DNA of 64,000 nucleotides from RAM1 sp041905405 (GTDB lineage: Bacteria > Pseudomonadota > Gammaproteobacteria > Burkholderiales > Burkholderiaceae_C): contig JAYRLC010000008.1 of NCBI GenBank assembly GCA_041905405.1, positions 1-64,000 on the forward strand. Direction: 5' to 3'. The stretch's first letter is position 1. The number at the start of each line of letters is the position of its first letter. The notes under the pieces are model-generated. The model was given only the letters and a program-made list of their open reading frames with translations. It did no database searches and was not told where the DNA came from. Position numbers and translations under genes: made by a program. Positions 1 through 9,828 of this stretch are shown in pieces.

Positions 1-362
1 AAGCTACGCCCCTCTTTTTTTTGGGTATCGAGATATTCACCAGAAAAAGTTTGCAACTGCTAACTTTTCAGAAGGCTACCCCCAATATTGGATAGAATCG
101 AGCCTGTTTTGAGTGCATTCCAGACATATGCGTTGAACCTCAAACCACCATACGGGATGAATTCCAGCCGTTCACAGCCGATCCACAGATCGCCCACAAG
201 TTGTCCAGAATTCAGTCCACTTAAAATGTTTATAAGCTGTGCATAAGATGCTTGTTGCTGCGCTGCAACGACCGGTTTTTGCGATTCTTCGGACTGTACG
301 TGCGGGGCTTTTTGCCTACAATGAAGTTCCAACTATCGCAGTTGCCATAGATTGTTGGTTTA
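1..362. other. Low-G+C leader region without a recognisable gene
   Basis: This stretch before lepA is clearly richer in A+T than the rest of the window. The longest reading frame runs on the minus strand from about 332 to 60 (90 codons, TTG start). It has no ribosome binding site that I can see and resembles no family I recognise, so I do not call it a gene. A TACAAT hexamer at 317-322 could be a -10 element for a short plus-strand transcript ending at the terminator at 363-393. The low G+C could reflect transferred DNA or simply an intergenic region. Confidence 0.4.
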
Positions 363-393
363 GGGCGCGTCATTACTCGACGCGCCCTTTTTT
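363..393 (+). terminator. Strong rho-independent terminator upstream of lepA
   Basis: A perfect 9-bp stem (GGGCGCGTC at 363-371 paired with GACGCGCCC at 379-387) with a 7-base loop is followed by six T residues at 388-393. It has the layout of an intrinsic terminator on the plus strand. No plus-strand protein gene ends just before it in the window, so it ends either a transcript from outside the window or a short RNA. It insulates lepA from upstream transcription. Confidence 0.8.
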
Positions 394-436
394 CTTTTCT
401 GCGCCTTATCTATCAATCACTTAAGCGTTCCCGTTG

Positions 437-2244
<1,808 letters not shown>

Positions 2245-2248
<4 letters not shown>

Positions 2249-3213
2249 TGCCGGTCATCACAGCCGCGATCCTGGCGGCATTCGGGGGCTATGCGCTGGC
2301 CTGGTACACCGGTGTCGTGGAGGGCAACTTCGCGCTGCTGCTGTTCCTGGCCACGTGCGTCACGGGCATCTACTGGCTGGCCGAACGCTTTTATTTCCTG
2401 CCCAGGCGCCGCAGCGCCGCGGCCACCCTGGAGGCGCAGGACGCCCAGCGCCGCGCGGACCTGGCGGCCAAGGGCATCACCCAGGTAGACGGCGACCTGA
2501 GCGAGGCGCGCAGCCGCCTGCTCATGCAGCCCTGGTGGCTGGACTGGACGGCCGGACTGTTTCCGGTGATCGTCGTCGTGTTCCTGCTGCGCTCTTTCCT
2601 GTTCGAGCCCTTCAAGATCCCGTCGGGCTCCATGATCCCCACGCTGCTGGTGGGCGACCTGATCCTGGTCAACAAGTTCACGTACGGTATCCGGCTGCCG
2701 GTCATCAACACCAAGCTGACCGAGGGCAACAAGCCCCAGCGCGGTGACGTCATGGTGTTCCGCTACCCGCCCAAGCCCAGCCTGGACTACATCAAGCGCG
2801 TGATCGGTGTGCCTGGCGACGAAGTGGCCTATCTCAACAAGAAACTCACCATCAACGGCAAGCCTGTGCCCAAGGCCGTGCTGCCGGAGTTCTTCGACGA
2901 AGACGTCATGCGTTACTTCAAACAGTATGAAGAGACGCTGGACAGCAAGCGCCTGCGCCTGCTCAACGACGATGACCGCCCCGCGTTCGTTGCCGGCGTG
3001 GAAGACTTTCCGTTCAAGCAGAATTGCCGTTACAGTGTCGAGGGCGTGGTGTGCAAGGTGCCCGAGGGCCACTATTTCATGATGGGCGATAACCGCGATA
3101 ATTCGCTGGATTCGCGCTACTGGGGGTTTGTGCCTGACCGCAACATCGTGGGCAAGGCCTTCTTCATCTGGATGAACTTCGGCAGTTTCAAGCGCATCGG
3201 CTCGTTCGAATAG
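2245..3213 (+). CDS. lepB: Signal peptidase I
   Basis: A membrane-bound serine protease that removes signal peptides from exported preproteins. The 322-residue protein has two N-terminal hydrophobic segments (about 5-45) separated by a charged cytoplasmic stretch from a third (about 102-120). The catalytic Ser-Lys dyad is visible: SGSM with nucleophile Ser129, and Lys184 in YIKRVIG. The conserved box MGDNRDNS is near the C-terminus. The start at 2245 overlaps the lepA stop; an in-frame ATG follows immediately at 2248. The frame stays open upstream inside lepA, but that part is a shadow. The lepA-lepB pairing is standard in proteobacteria. Confidence 0.97.
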
Positions 3214-3241
3214 CAACAGTCCTGGCAGCAAAGGTTGGCAT

Positions 3242-3595
3242 ATGAAGCTTCTGCACAAGTCAAAACAACAAGGCATGTCCTTCATTGGTCTGATCCTGAT
3301 CGTGGCCCTGCTCGCCGGTATCGGCGTGCTGGCCGCGCAGGCTTTCCCCACCTTCATGGAGTACCAGGCCGTGCTCAAGGCCGTGGATAAGGTCAAGACC
3401 GGGGGCAATGCCGCCGAGATCCGCGCCAACTTCGACAAGATTTCCCAGATCGACGACATCAAGTCGATCACCGGCAAGGACCTGGAAGTGAACCAGAACG
3501 GCGGCCGCAACGTGGTGTCGTTTGCCTACACCAAGGAAATTCACATGTTTGGCCCGGCCTTCCTGCTGCTGAAATACAGCGGGCAATCCAAGTAG
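3242..3595 (+). CDS. DUF4845 membrane-anchored protein of the lepB-rnc operon
   Basis: A small 117-residue protein with one N-terminal membrane segment (about residues 12-33, starting GMSFIGLILIVALL), reminiscent of a type IV pilin-like N-terminus, followed by a periplasmic domain. Proteins of the DUF4845 family commonly lie between lepB and rnc in Burkholderiales, and length and position match. The function is unknown. AAAGG seven bases before the ATG at 3242 supports the start. It sits 28 bases after lepB and one base before the rnc start, so it belongs to the same transcription unit. Confidence 0.88.
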   Translation: MKLLHKSKQQGMSFIGLILIVALLAGIGVLAAQAFPTFMEYQAVLKAVDKVKTGGNAAEIRANFDKISQIDDIKSITGKDLEVNQNGGRNVVSFAYTKEIHMFGPAFLLLKYSGQSK

Positions 3596-3596
3596 C

Positions 3597-4280
3597 GTGG
3601 ATGGCGGCCTTTCAGCACTGCAAGGGCGCTTGCAGCATGCGTTTTCAGACCCGCGCCTGCTGCAGCAGGCGCTGACCCACCGCAGCTTCTCGGCCGATCA
3701 CAACGAGCGGCTTGAGTTCCTCGGCGACTCGGTGCTGAACCTGGCGGTCGCTGCCTTGCTCTATGACAGGCTGCGCGCCTTGCCCGAAGGGGATTTGTCC
3801 CGTGTGCGGGCCAACCTCGTCAAACAGGACACGCTGCACCAGCTTGCTTTGCAGCTGGGCCTGCCGGCCGTTTTGCGGCTGGGCGAGGGCGAGGCCCGTT
3901 CGGGCGGCCACAAGCGCCCCTCCATCCTGGCGGACTGCCTGGAGGCGCTGATCGGCGCCGTGCAGGTGGATGCGGGCTACCCCGCTGCCGAGGCGCTGGT
4001 TCACCGCCTTTACGCCGGTGTCGAAATCAACCCGCAGATGCAGGCCGCCGCCAAGGATCCCAAGACCGAGCTTCAGGAATGGCTGCAAGGCCGCAAGCTC
4101 AGGCTGCCGGTCTACCGTGTGGCGGCGACCCTGGGCGCGGCGCACAAGCAGACGTTCGATGTGGAATGTGAAGTGCCCGAGCTCGGTGTTTCCGAACGCG
4201 GCATCGGCGGCTCGCGCCGCGCGGGCGAGCAGGCGGCGGCGGCGGCGGCGCTGATCACGCTGAAGGCAAAGATGAAATGA
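3597..4280 (+). CDS. rnc: Ribonuclease III
   Basis: A double-strand-specific endoribonuclease that processes rRNA precursors and structured mRNAs. The 227-residue protein has the RNase III signature ERLEFLGDSVLNL (about 37-49), with the metal-binding Glu and Asp, and a C-terminal double-stranded RNA binding domain (about 155-225). That domain ends in the usual G-x-G-x-SRR-x-x-EQ-Ala-rich helix; the GCG repeat near 4230-4250 encodes this helix. Translation appears to start at GTG 3597. The stop overlaps the era start (ATGA), as in many bacteria where rnc-era-recO form one operon. Confidence 0.96.
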   Translation: MDGGLSALQGRLQHAFSDPRLLQQALTHRSFSADHNERLEFLGDSVLNLAVAALLYDRLRALPEGDLSRVRANLVKQDTLHQLALQLGLPAVLRLGEGEARSGGHKRPSILADCLEALIGAVQVDAGYPAAEALVHRLYAGVEINPQMQAAAKDPKTELQEWLQGRKLRLPVYRVAATLGAAHKQTFDVECEVPELGVSERGIGGSRRAGEQAAAAAALITLKAKMK

Positions 4281-5218
4281 CAGACATGACGCAAACCCCG
4301 CCGGCCGATGAAACGCCCGCGACGCCGCAGCGCTGCGGGCTGATTGCCATCGTGGGCAAGCCCAACGTGGGCAAGTCCACGCTGCTCAACGCGCTGGTGG
4401 GGCAGAAGATCAGCATCACCTCGCGCAAGGCGCAGACCACGCGCCACCGCATCACGGGCATTCGCACCATCGGGCCTACGCAGTTCATCTTCGTGGACAC
4501 GCCGGGATTCCAGACGCGGCACGCCACGGCGTTGAACCGTTCGCTGAACAAGACCGTCATGGGCGCGGTTGGTGAAGTGGACCTGGTGCTGTTCGTGGTC
4601 GAGGCCGGCAACTTCACGCTGGGCGATGCCAAGGTGCTGTCCCTGCTCAAGCCCGGCACGCCGGCCCTGCTGGTGGCCAACAAGCTGGACAAGGTCGTGC
4701 GCCGCGCCGAAATCGCCCCTTGGTTGCGTGACATGCAGCAGCGCCACGAATTCGCCGAATTCGTGCCCATGTCGGCCAAGAACCCCAAGGACGTGGACCG
4801 GCTGTTCGCCATCTGCGAAAAGTACCTGCCCGAGCAGGCCTGGTGGTACGGCGAGGACGAGCTGACCGACAGGAGCGAGAAATTCCTGGCCAGCGAAACC
4901 GTGCGCGAAAAGTTGTTCCGCTTCACGGGCGATGAATTGCCCTACACGTCCACGGTCGTGATCGAGAAGTTCGAGGAAGAGCCCAGTCCCAAGCACGGCC
5001 GCATGGTGCGTATCGCGGCCACCATCGTGGTGGAACGCGACGGCCACAAGGCCATGGTGATCGGCGAAAAGGGCGAGCGGCTCAAGCGCATCGGCACCGA
5101 GGCGCGCACGGAGCTTGAAAAGCTGCTGGGCGCCAAGGTGTTCCTGGAACTGTGGGTCAAGGTCCGCTCCGGTTGGGCGGACGACGAGGCGCGCGTCAAA
5201 TCCTTCGGCTACGAGTGA
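4277..5218 (+). CDS. era: GTPase Era
   Basis: An essential GTPase that binds the 3' end of 16S rRNA during 30S assembly. The 313-residue product has the P-loop GKPNVGKST near residue 30, DTPGF, NKLD, and a C-terminal KH RNA-binding domain (about 215-305) with the VIGEKGERLKRIG signature. The first 17 residues form a variable extension rich in Thr and Pro. The start overlaps the rnc stop by four bases, and recO follows three bases after the stop. Confidence 0.97.
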   Translation: MTDMTQTPPADETPATPQRCGLIAIVGKPNVGKSTLLNALVGQKISITSRKAQTTRHRITGIRTIGPTQFIFVDTPGFQTRHATALNRSLNKTVMGAVGEVDLVLFVVEAGNFTLGDAKVLSLLKPGTPALLVANKLDKVVRRAEIAPWLRDMQQRHEFAEFVPMSAKNPKDVDRLFAICEKYLPEQAWWYGEDELTDRSEKFLASETVREKLFRFTGDELPYTSTVVIEKFEEEPSPKHGRMVRIAATIVVERDGHKAMVIGEKGERLKRIGTEARTELEKLLGAKVFLELWVKVRSGWADDEARVKSFGYE

Positions 5219-5221
5219 TCC

Positions 5222-5971
5222 GTGCACGGCAAGCGCATCAGTGACGAGCCTGCCTACATCCTCCACCGCTACGACTGGAGCGAGTCCAGCCTGATCCTGG
5301 AGGTGCTGACGCGCCATCACGGGCGCGTGGCGCTGGTGGCCAAAGGCGCGAAACGGCCCAGCTCCAACTTCCGGCCCGTGCTGCTGCCGCTGCAGCCGCT
5401 TCGCGTCTCGTTCGGCGGTGACGCCGAAATCCGCACGCTCAAGGGTGCCGAATGGGTAGGGGGGCACGTCATGCCCACGGGCGACGCGCTGCTGTCGGGC
5501 TACTACCTCAACGAGCTGGCCATGCGCCTGCTGGCGCGCGACGACCCGCACCCCGCACTGTTCGATGCTTACCATGCCGCCGTGCAGGTGCTGGCGTCGG
5601 GGCAGGGGGAGGCCCTGCAGGCGGGCCTGCGCGCATTCGAGCTTATGCTGTTGCGCGAGATCGGGCTGTTGCCGGTGCTGGACATCCAGACCCTGACGCT
5701 GGCGCCGCTGGATGCCGCCAGGGGCTACAGCCTGCAGCCCGATGGCGGACTGATCCAGGCGCAGGACGGCGACCGCGCCAGCCTGAACGGCGGCCAGTGG
5801 CAGCGCTTGCAAGGGGCGCTGGAAGATCCTGCGCCCTTCCATGCCACGCTGCACGTGTGTGCGGATGTAATGGCCGGTCTCAAGCCGCAACTGCGCACCT
5901 TGCTGAACTACCATTGCGGCGTTGCCACGCTGCGCACGCGGCAGATGATGATGGACCTGCAATCGCTATGA
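5222..5971 (+). CDS. recO: DNA repair protein RecO
   Basis: A recombination mediator of the RecFOR pathway that helps load RecA at single-stranded gaps. The 249-residue protein begins with the OB-fold part typical of RecO (VALVAKGAKRPSS at about 39-51), followed by the helical C-terminal domain. It uses a GTG start at 5222 right after era. Its stop overlaps the pdxJ start, continuing the tightly packed operon. Confidence 0.93.
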   Translation: MHGKRISDEPAYILHRYDWSESSLILEVLTRHHGRVALVAKGAKRPSSNFRPVLLPLQPLRVSFGGDAEIRTLKGAEWVGGHVMPTGDALLSGYYLNELAMRLLARDDPHPALFDAYHAAVQVLASGQGEALQAGLRAFELMLLREIGLLPVLDIQTLTLAPLDAARGYSLQPDGGLIQAQDGDRASLNGGQWQRLQGALEDPAPFHATLHVCADVMAGLKPQLRTLLNYHCGVATLRTRQMMMDLQSL

Positions 5972-6732
5972 CGAAAAAGACCGCCCTGTCAGTCAATCTC
6001 AACAAAGTTGCCCTGGTGCGCAACACCCGCCACCTGGGGATACCCAGCGTGCTGCGGGCGGCCACGTTGTGCATCCAGGCGGGGGCAAAAGGCATCACGG
6101 TGCACCCGCGGCCCGACGCGCGCCATATCCGCGCCGAGGATGTGCAGCTGCTGCACCGCCTGCTGAAATCCTGGCCGGGCATCGAGTTCAACATCGAGGG
6201 CAATCCATTTCACAATCTCATGGACTTCGTGCGCGAGTTGCGGCCGCACCAATGCACGTTCGTGCCCGACAGCGAAGGCCAGTTCACGAGCGACCATGGC
6301 TGGAGCTTCCCGGATGATGCCGCCAGACTGAAGCCTGTGATCGACGAGGCGCGCGCACTTGGCGTGCGGGTCAGCCTGTTCATGGACCCCGATCCCGGTG
6401 CCATGGCCGCGGCGAAGGCCGTGGGCGCGGACCGTGTCGAGCTCTACACCGAAAGCTACGCCAGTGCCCACGGCACGGCGGACAAGACCGCGGTGCTGGA
6501 CCAGTTTGCGGCGGCGGCCCGCGCGGCGCTGGATGCGGGCCTGGGGGTGAATGCGGGCCACGATTTGAACCGGGACAACCTGACCGACTTCCTGCGCGCG
6601 GTGCCCGGGGTCGAGGAAGTGTCCATCGGGCATGCGCTGGTTTCCGATGCGCTGGAGCTGGGCTATGACGCCACCATCAAGGCGTACCTGCGTTGCATCG
6701 ACGAAGCATTCGCACCGGCCGGCGGCGCATGA
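5968..6732 (+). CDS. pdxJ: Pyridoxine 5'-phosphate synthase
   Basis: The last ring-forming enzyme of DXP-dependent vitamin B6 synthesis: it condenses 1-deoxy-D-xylulose 5-phosphate with 3-amino-2-oxopropyl phosphate. The 254-residue TIM-barrel protein carries the family stretches LSVNLNKVALVRNTR near the N-terminus, ITVHPRPDARHI, and NAGHDLN in the C-terminal half. The frame is open far upstream, but ATG 5968, overlapping the recO stop, gives the family N-terminus. pdxJ followed by acpS is conserved in proteobacteria. Confidence 0.97.
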   Translation: MTKKTALSVNLNKVALVRNTRHLGIPSVLRAATLCIQAGAKGITVHPRPDARHIRAEDVQLLHRLLKSWPGIEFNIEGNPFHNLMDFVRELRPHQCTFVPDSEGQFTSDHGWSFPDDAARLKPVIDEARALGVRVSLFMDPDPGAMAAAKAVGADRVELYTESYASAHGTADKTAVLDQFAAAARAALDAGLGVNAGHDLNRDNLTDFLRAVPGVEEVSIGHALVSDALELGYDATIKAYLRCIDEAFAPAGGA

Positions 6733-7133
6733 TCTACGGCATCGGCACCGACATCTGTGATGTGCGGCGCATCAAGGCGTCGCTGGACCGTCATGGCGAG
6801 CGCTTTGCGCACAAGATCCTGAGCGAAGCGGAGCTGGCCACCTGGCGCGCCCGCAGCGCGCGCTGGCCTGAGCGCGGCGTGCGCTACCTGGCCACGCGCT
6901 TTTCGGCCAAGGAGGCGTTCAGCAAGGCCGTGGGGCTGGGCATGCGCATGCCCATGACCTGGCGGCTGTGCGAAATCGGCAAGCTGCCCAGCGGCAAGCC
7001 CGCCGTCGTGCTGCACGGCGGCCTGAAAGAATGGTTTGAAGCCCAAGGCCTGAGCGCCCACGTGAGCGTTACCGACGAAACCGACTATGCCGCCAGCTTC
7101 GTGGTGGTCGAAAAGAAAGAGCACACCGCATGA
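6729..7133 (+). CDS. acpS: Holo-[acyl-carrier-protein] synthase
   Basis: Transfers 4'-phosphopantetheine from CoA to the serine of acyl carrier proteins. The 134-residue protein has the signature GIGTDICDVRRI at its N-terminus and FSAKEAFSKA (about 58-67), which supply the metal- and CoA-binding residues. ATG 6729 overlaps the pdxJ stop. The enzyme serves fatty-acid ACP and is a plausible activator of the two extra ACPs encoded in the pseudaminic acid operon at 22872 and 28537; that link is inference. Confidence 0.96.
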   Translation: MIYGIGTDICDVRRIKASLDRHGERFAHKILSEAELATWRARSARWPERGVRYLATRFSAKEAFSKAVGLGMRMPMTWRLCEIGKLPSGKPAVVLHGGLKEWFEAQGLSAHVSVTDETDYAASFVVVEKKEHTA

Positions 7134-8188
7134 CACCCCATGCCCCCCTGATCCTGGACGTGGCCGGGCTCGAACTGAGCCGCGCGGACGTCAAGCGGCT
7201 CAAACATCCGCTGACCGGCGGCGTCATCCTGTTCGGCCGGAACTGGAAAGACCGGGCGCAGGTCAGCGCCCTGTGTTCCCAGATCAAGGACGTGCGCGCC
7301 GATCTGCTGATCTGCGTGGACCATGAAGGCGGCCGGGTGCAGCGCTTTCGCACTGATGGCTTCACGCACCTGCCGCCCATGCGCGCCCTGGGCGAACTGT
7401 GGATGAGGGATGCGCTGCAGGCCACCAACGCCGCCACGGCCGCCGGCTACGTGCTGGGCGCCGAGCTGCGCGCCTGCGGCGTGGACTTCAGCTTCACGCC
7501 GGTGCTGGACCTGGACTGGGGCGGCTCGGGTGTGATCGGCGACCGCGCATTCCACCGGGACGCGCGCGTCGCTTCGCTGCTGGCCAAAAGCCTGATGCAT
7601 GGCCTGCTGCAGGCGGGCGTGGCCAACTGCGGCAAGCACTTCCCCGGCCATGGCTTCGTCAAGGCGGATTCGCATACCGACATTCCGGTGGACCGCCGCA
7701 GCCTCAAGGCCATCCTGGCCGACGACGCGGCGCCCTACGGCTGGCTCAGCACCACGCTCACGAGCGTGATGCCGGCGCACGTGATCTACCCCAAGGTCGA
7801 TTCGCGGCCCGCGGGCTTTTCCAGCCGGTGGCTCAACGACATCCTGCGCCGGCAGCTGGGCTTTGGCGGTGCGATCTTCAGCGACGACCTGAGCATGGCC
7901 GGCGCGCGCCTGATCGACGGGCGCGAGGTCAGCTATACGGAGGCCGGCGTGGCCGCATTGAATGCCGGCTGCGACCTGGTGCTGCTGTGCAACCAGTCGG
8001 TGGGTGACGGCAAACCGGTCGATGAGCTGCTGGACGGTCTGGCCGAGGCCCAGCTCAAAGGTGGCTGGCAGGCGAGCGAGGCGAGCGAGCAGCGGCGCCT
8101 GGCGCTGCTGCCGGCAACGCCGCCGCCGGAATGGACGGCGTTGATGAGCAGCCCGGCCTACCTGCAGGCGCTGGACCTGCTGCCCTGA
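7130..8188 (+). CDS. nagZ: Beta-N-acetylhexosaminidase NagZ
   Basis: A cytoplasmic glycoside hydrolase family 3 enzyme of peptidoglycan recycling that removes GlcNAc from anhydromuropeptides. The 352-residue length is normal for the single-domain form. The catalytic loop KHFPGHG lies in the middle of the protein and the nucleophile aspartate in SDDLSMAGA at about residues 250-258. Its start overlaps the acpS stop, making it the last gene of the plus-strand run. It meets lysS tail to tail with no intergenic bases. Confidence 0.96.
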   Translation: MTPHAPLILDVAGLELSRADVKRLKHPLTGGVILFGRNWKDRAQVSALCSQIKDVRADLLICVDHEGGRVQRFRTDGFTHLPPMRALGELWMRDALQATNAATAAGYVLGAELRACGVDFSFTPVLDLDWGGSGVIGDRAFHRDARVASLLAKSLMHGLLQAGVANCGKHFPGHGFVKADSHTDIPVDRRSLKAILADDAAPYGWLSTTLTSVMPAHVIYPKVDSRPAGFSSRWLNDILRRQLGFGGAIFSDDLSMAGARLIDGREVSYTEAGVAALNAGCDLVLLCNQSVGDGKPVDELLDGLAEAQLKGGWQASEASEQRRLALLPATPPPEWTALMSSPAYLQALDLLP

Positions 8189-9721
8189 TCAGGCCTCCCT
8201 GCGGAGAGCGGGGAACAGGATCACGTCGCGGATGCTGGGGCTGTCCGTCAGCAGCATCATCAGCCGGTCGATGCCGATGCCGCAGCCGCCGGTGGGCGGC
8301 ATGCCGTATTCCAGCGCGCGCACGAAGTCGTGGTCGTAGAACATGGCTTCGTCGTCACCGCTGTCCTTGGCCGTGACCTGCGCCTGAAAGCGCGCGGCCT
8401 GGTCCTCGGCGTCGTTCAGCTCCGAGAAGCCGTTGCCGAACTCGCGGCCCGTGATGTACAGCTCGAACCGCTCGGTTACCTCCGGCCGCTCGTCGTTGGC
8501 GCGGGCCAGGGGCGAAATCTCGGTCGGGTGTTCCATGATGAAAGTCGGCTGCCAGAGCTTTTCTTCCACCGTTTCCTCGAAGTACATCACCTGCAGGCCG
8601 GCCAGCGAACGGGTGGACAGCTTGTTCTTTTCCTCGTTCAGGCCCAGTTTGCGCAGGGCATTGGTGAGCCAGTCGCGGTTGTCCACGTTGTCACCTGCAT
8701 CGGTGTGCTTGAGGATGGCCTCGCGGATGGTCAGCCGCTCGAACGGCACGGCCACGTCCACCGGCTTGCCGCCGTAGGTCAGCTGCAGCGTGCCCACGGC
8801 CTTTTGCGCCGCGTCGCGGATCAACGCCTCGGTGAAGTCCATCAGGTCACGGTAGTTCCAGTACGCCGCGTAGAACTCCATCATCGTGAACTCTGGGTTG
8901 TGGCGAACCGAGATGCCTTCGTTGCGGAAGTTGCGGTTGATCTCGAACACGCGCTCGAATCCACCCACGATCAGCCTCTTGAGGTACAGCTCGGGCGCGA
9001 TGCGCAGGAACATCTCCTGCTCCAGCGCGTTGTGGTGCGTGATGAACGGCTTGGCGTTGGCGCCGCCGGGGATCGGGTGGAGCATGGGCGTTTCCACTTC
9101 CAGGAAGCCGTGGGCCACCATGAATTCGCGAATGGAGCTCACGGCCTTGCTGCGTGCCTTGAAGCGGTTGCGCGAGGCCTCGTCCATCATCAGGTCGATG
9201 TAGCGCTGGCGGTACTTGACCTCCTGGTCGGCCACGCCATGGAACTTGTCGGGCATGGGCCGCAGGCTCTTGGTCAGCAGGCGCACGCGCGTCGCGTGCA
9301 GCGACAGCTCTCCGGTGCGGGTCTTGAACACCTTGCCTTCGCAGGCCACGATGTCACCCAGGTCCCACTTCTTGAAATCGGCGTACACATCTTCGCCCAC
9401 GTCGTCGCGCGTGACGTAGATCTGGATCCGTTCGGTGGCGTCCTGCAGCGTCGCGAAGCTGGCCTTGCCCATCACGCGCTTGAGCATCATGCGGCCGGCG
9501 ACGCTGGCCGTCGTGCCTTCTTCCAGCAGCACCTCGGCCGTCTTGGCGTCGTGGGCCGCCAGCAGGGCGGCGGCGCGGTCGGCCGGCTTGAAGTCGTTGG
9601 GAAAGGCCACGCCCTTGCCTTCTTTCTGCGCCTGGCGGATGGTCTTGAGCTTCTCGCGGCGTTCGGCGATGAGCTGGTTGTCGTCGGTGGCGGGGGTGTC
9701 GGGCGTATTGTTCTGGGACAT
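8189..9721 (-). CDS. lysS: Lysyl-tRNA synthetase, class II
   Basis: Charges tRNA-Lys with lysine. The 510-residue protein has an N-terminal OB-fold anticodon-binding domain (about 65-165) and a class II catalytic core. Motif 2 is visible as RNFRNEGIS followed by HNPEFTMMEFY, and motif 3 as GIGIDRLMML near the C-terminus. ATG 9721 (MSQNN) is preferred over the in-frame start 36 bases upstream, because the extra residues do not look like the family. It is convergent with nagZ and divergent from the glycan locus. Confidence 0.97.
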   Translation of the reverse strand: MSQNNTPDTPATDDNQLIAERREKLKTIRQAQKEGKGVAFPNDFKPADRAAALLAAHDAKTAEVLLEEGTTASVAGRMMLKRVMGKASFATLQDATERIQIYVTRDDVGEDVYADFKKWDLGDIVACEGKVFKTRTGELSLHATRVRLLTKSLRPMPDKFHGVADQEVKYRQRYIDLMMDEASRNRFKARSKAVSSIREFMVAHGFLEVETPMLHPIPGGANAKPFITHHNALEQEMFLRIAPELYLKRLIVGGFERVFEINRNFRNEGISVRHNPEFTMMEFYAAYWNYRDLMDFTEALIRDAAQKAVGTLQLTYGGKPVDVAVPFERLTIREAILKHTDAGDNVDNRDWLTNALRKLGLNEEKNKLSTRSLAGLQVMYFEETVEEKLWQPTFIMEHPTEISPLARANDERPEVTERFELYITGREFGNGFSELNDAEDQAARFQAQVTAKDSGDDEAMFYDHDFVRALEYGMPPTGGCGIGIDRLMMLLTDSPSIRDVILFPALRREA

Positions 9722-9828
9722 GGGGTAATGCCGGTGACGGCCGCAAAGCGTGGCCAAAGCCCGCTATTTTAGGTTTTTGGCAAATGCCGCATCGGGGCGC
9801 CCGCCAGCCAGCCGGGATAATCGCCCGC

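Noticed and set aside
60..332. 90-codon minus-strand frame before lepA as a gene
   Set aside because: TTG start, no ribosome binding site, no recognisable family; kept only as part of a non-coding leader description.
4225..4255. GCG-repeat run near the end of rnc as a microsatellite of interest
   Set aside because: It encodes the normal alanine-rich helix of the double-stranded RNA binding domain.
8330..9772. 480-codon plus-strand open frame inside lysS
   Set aside because: Antisense shadow of an unmistakable lysyl-tRNA synthetase.
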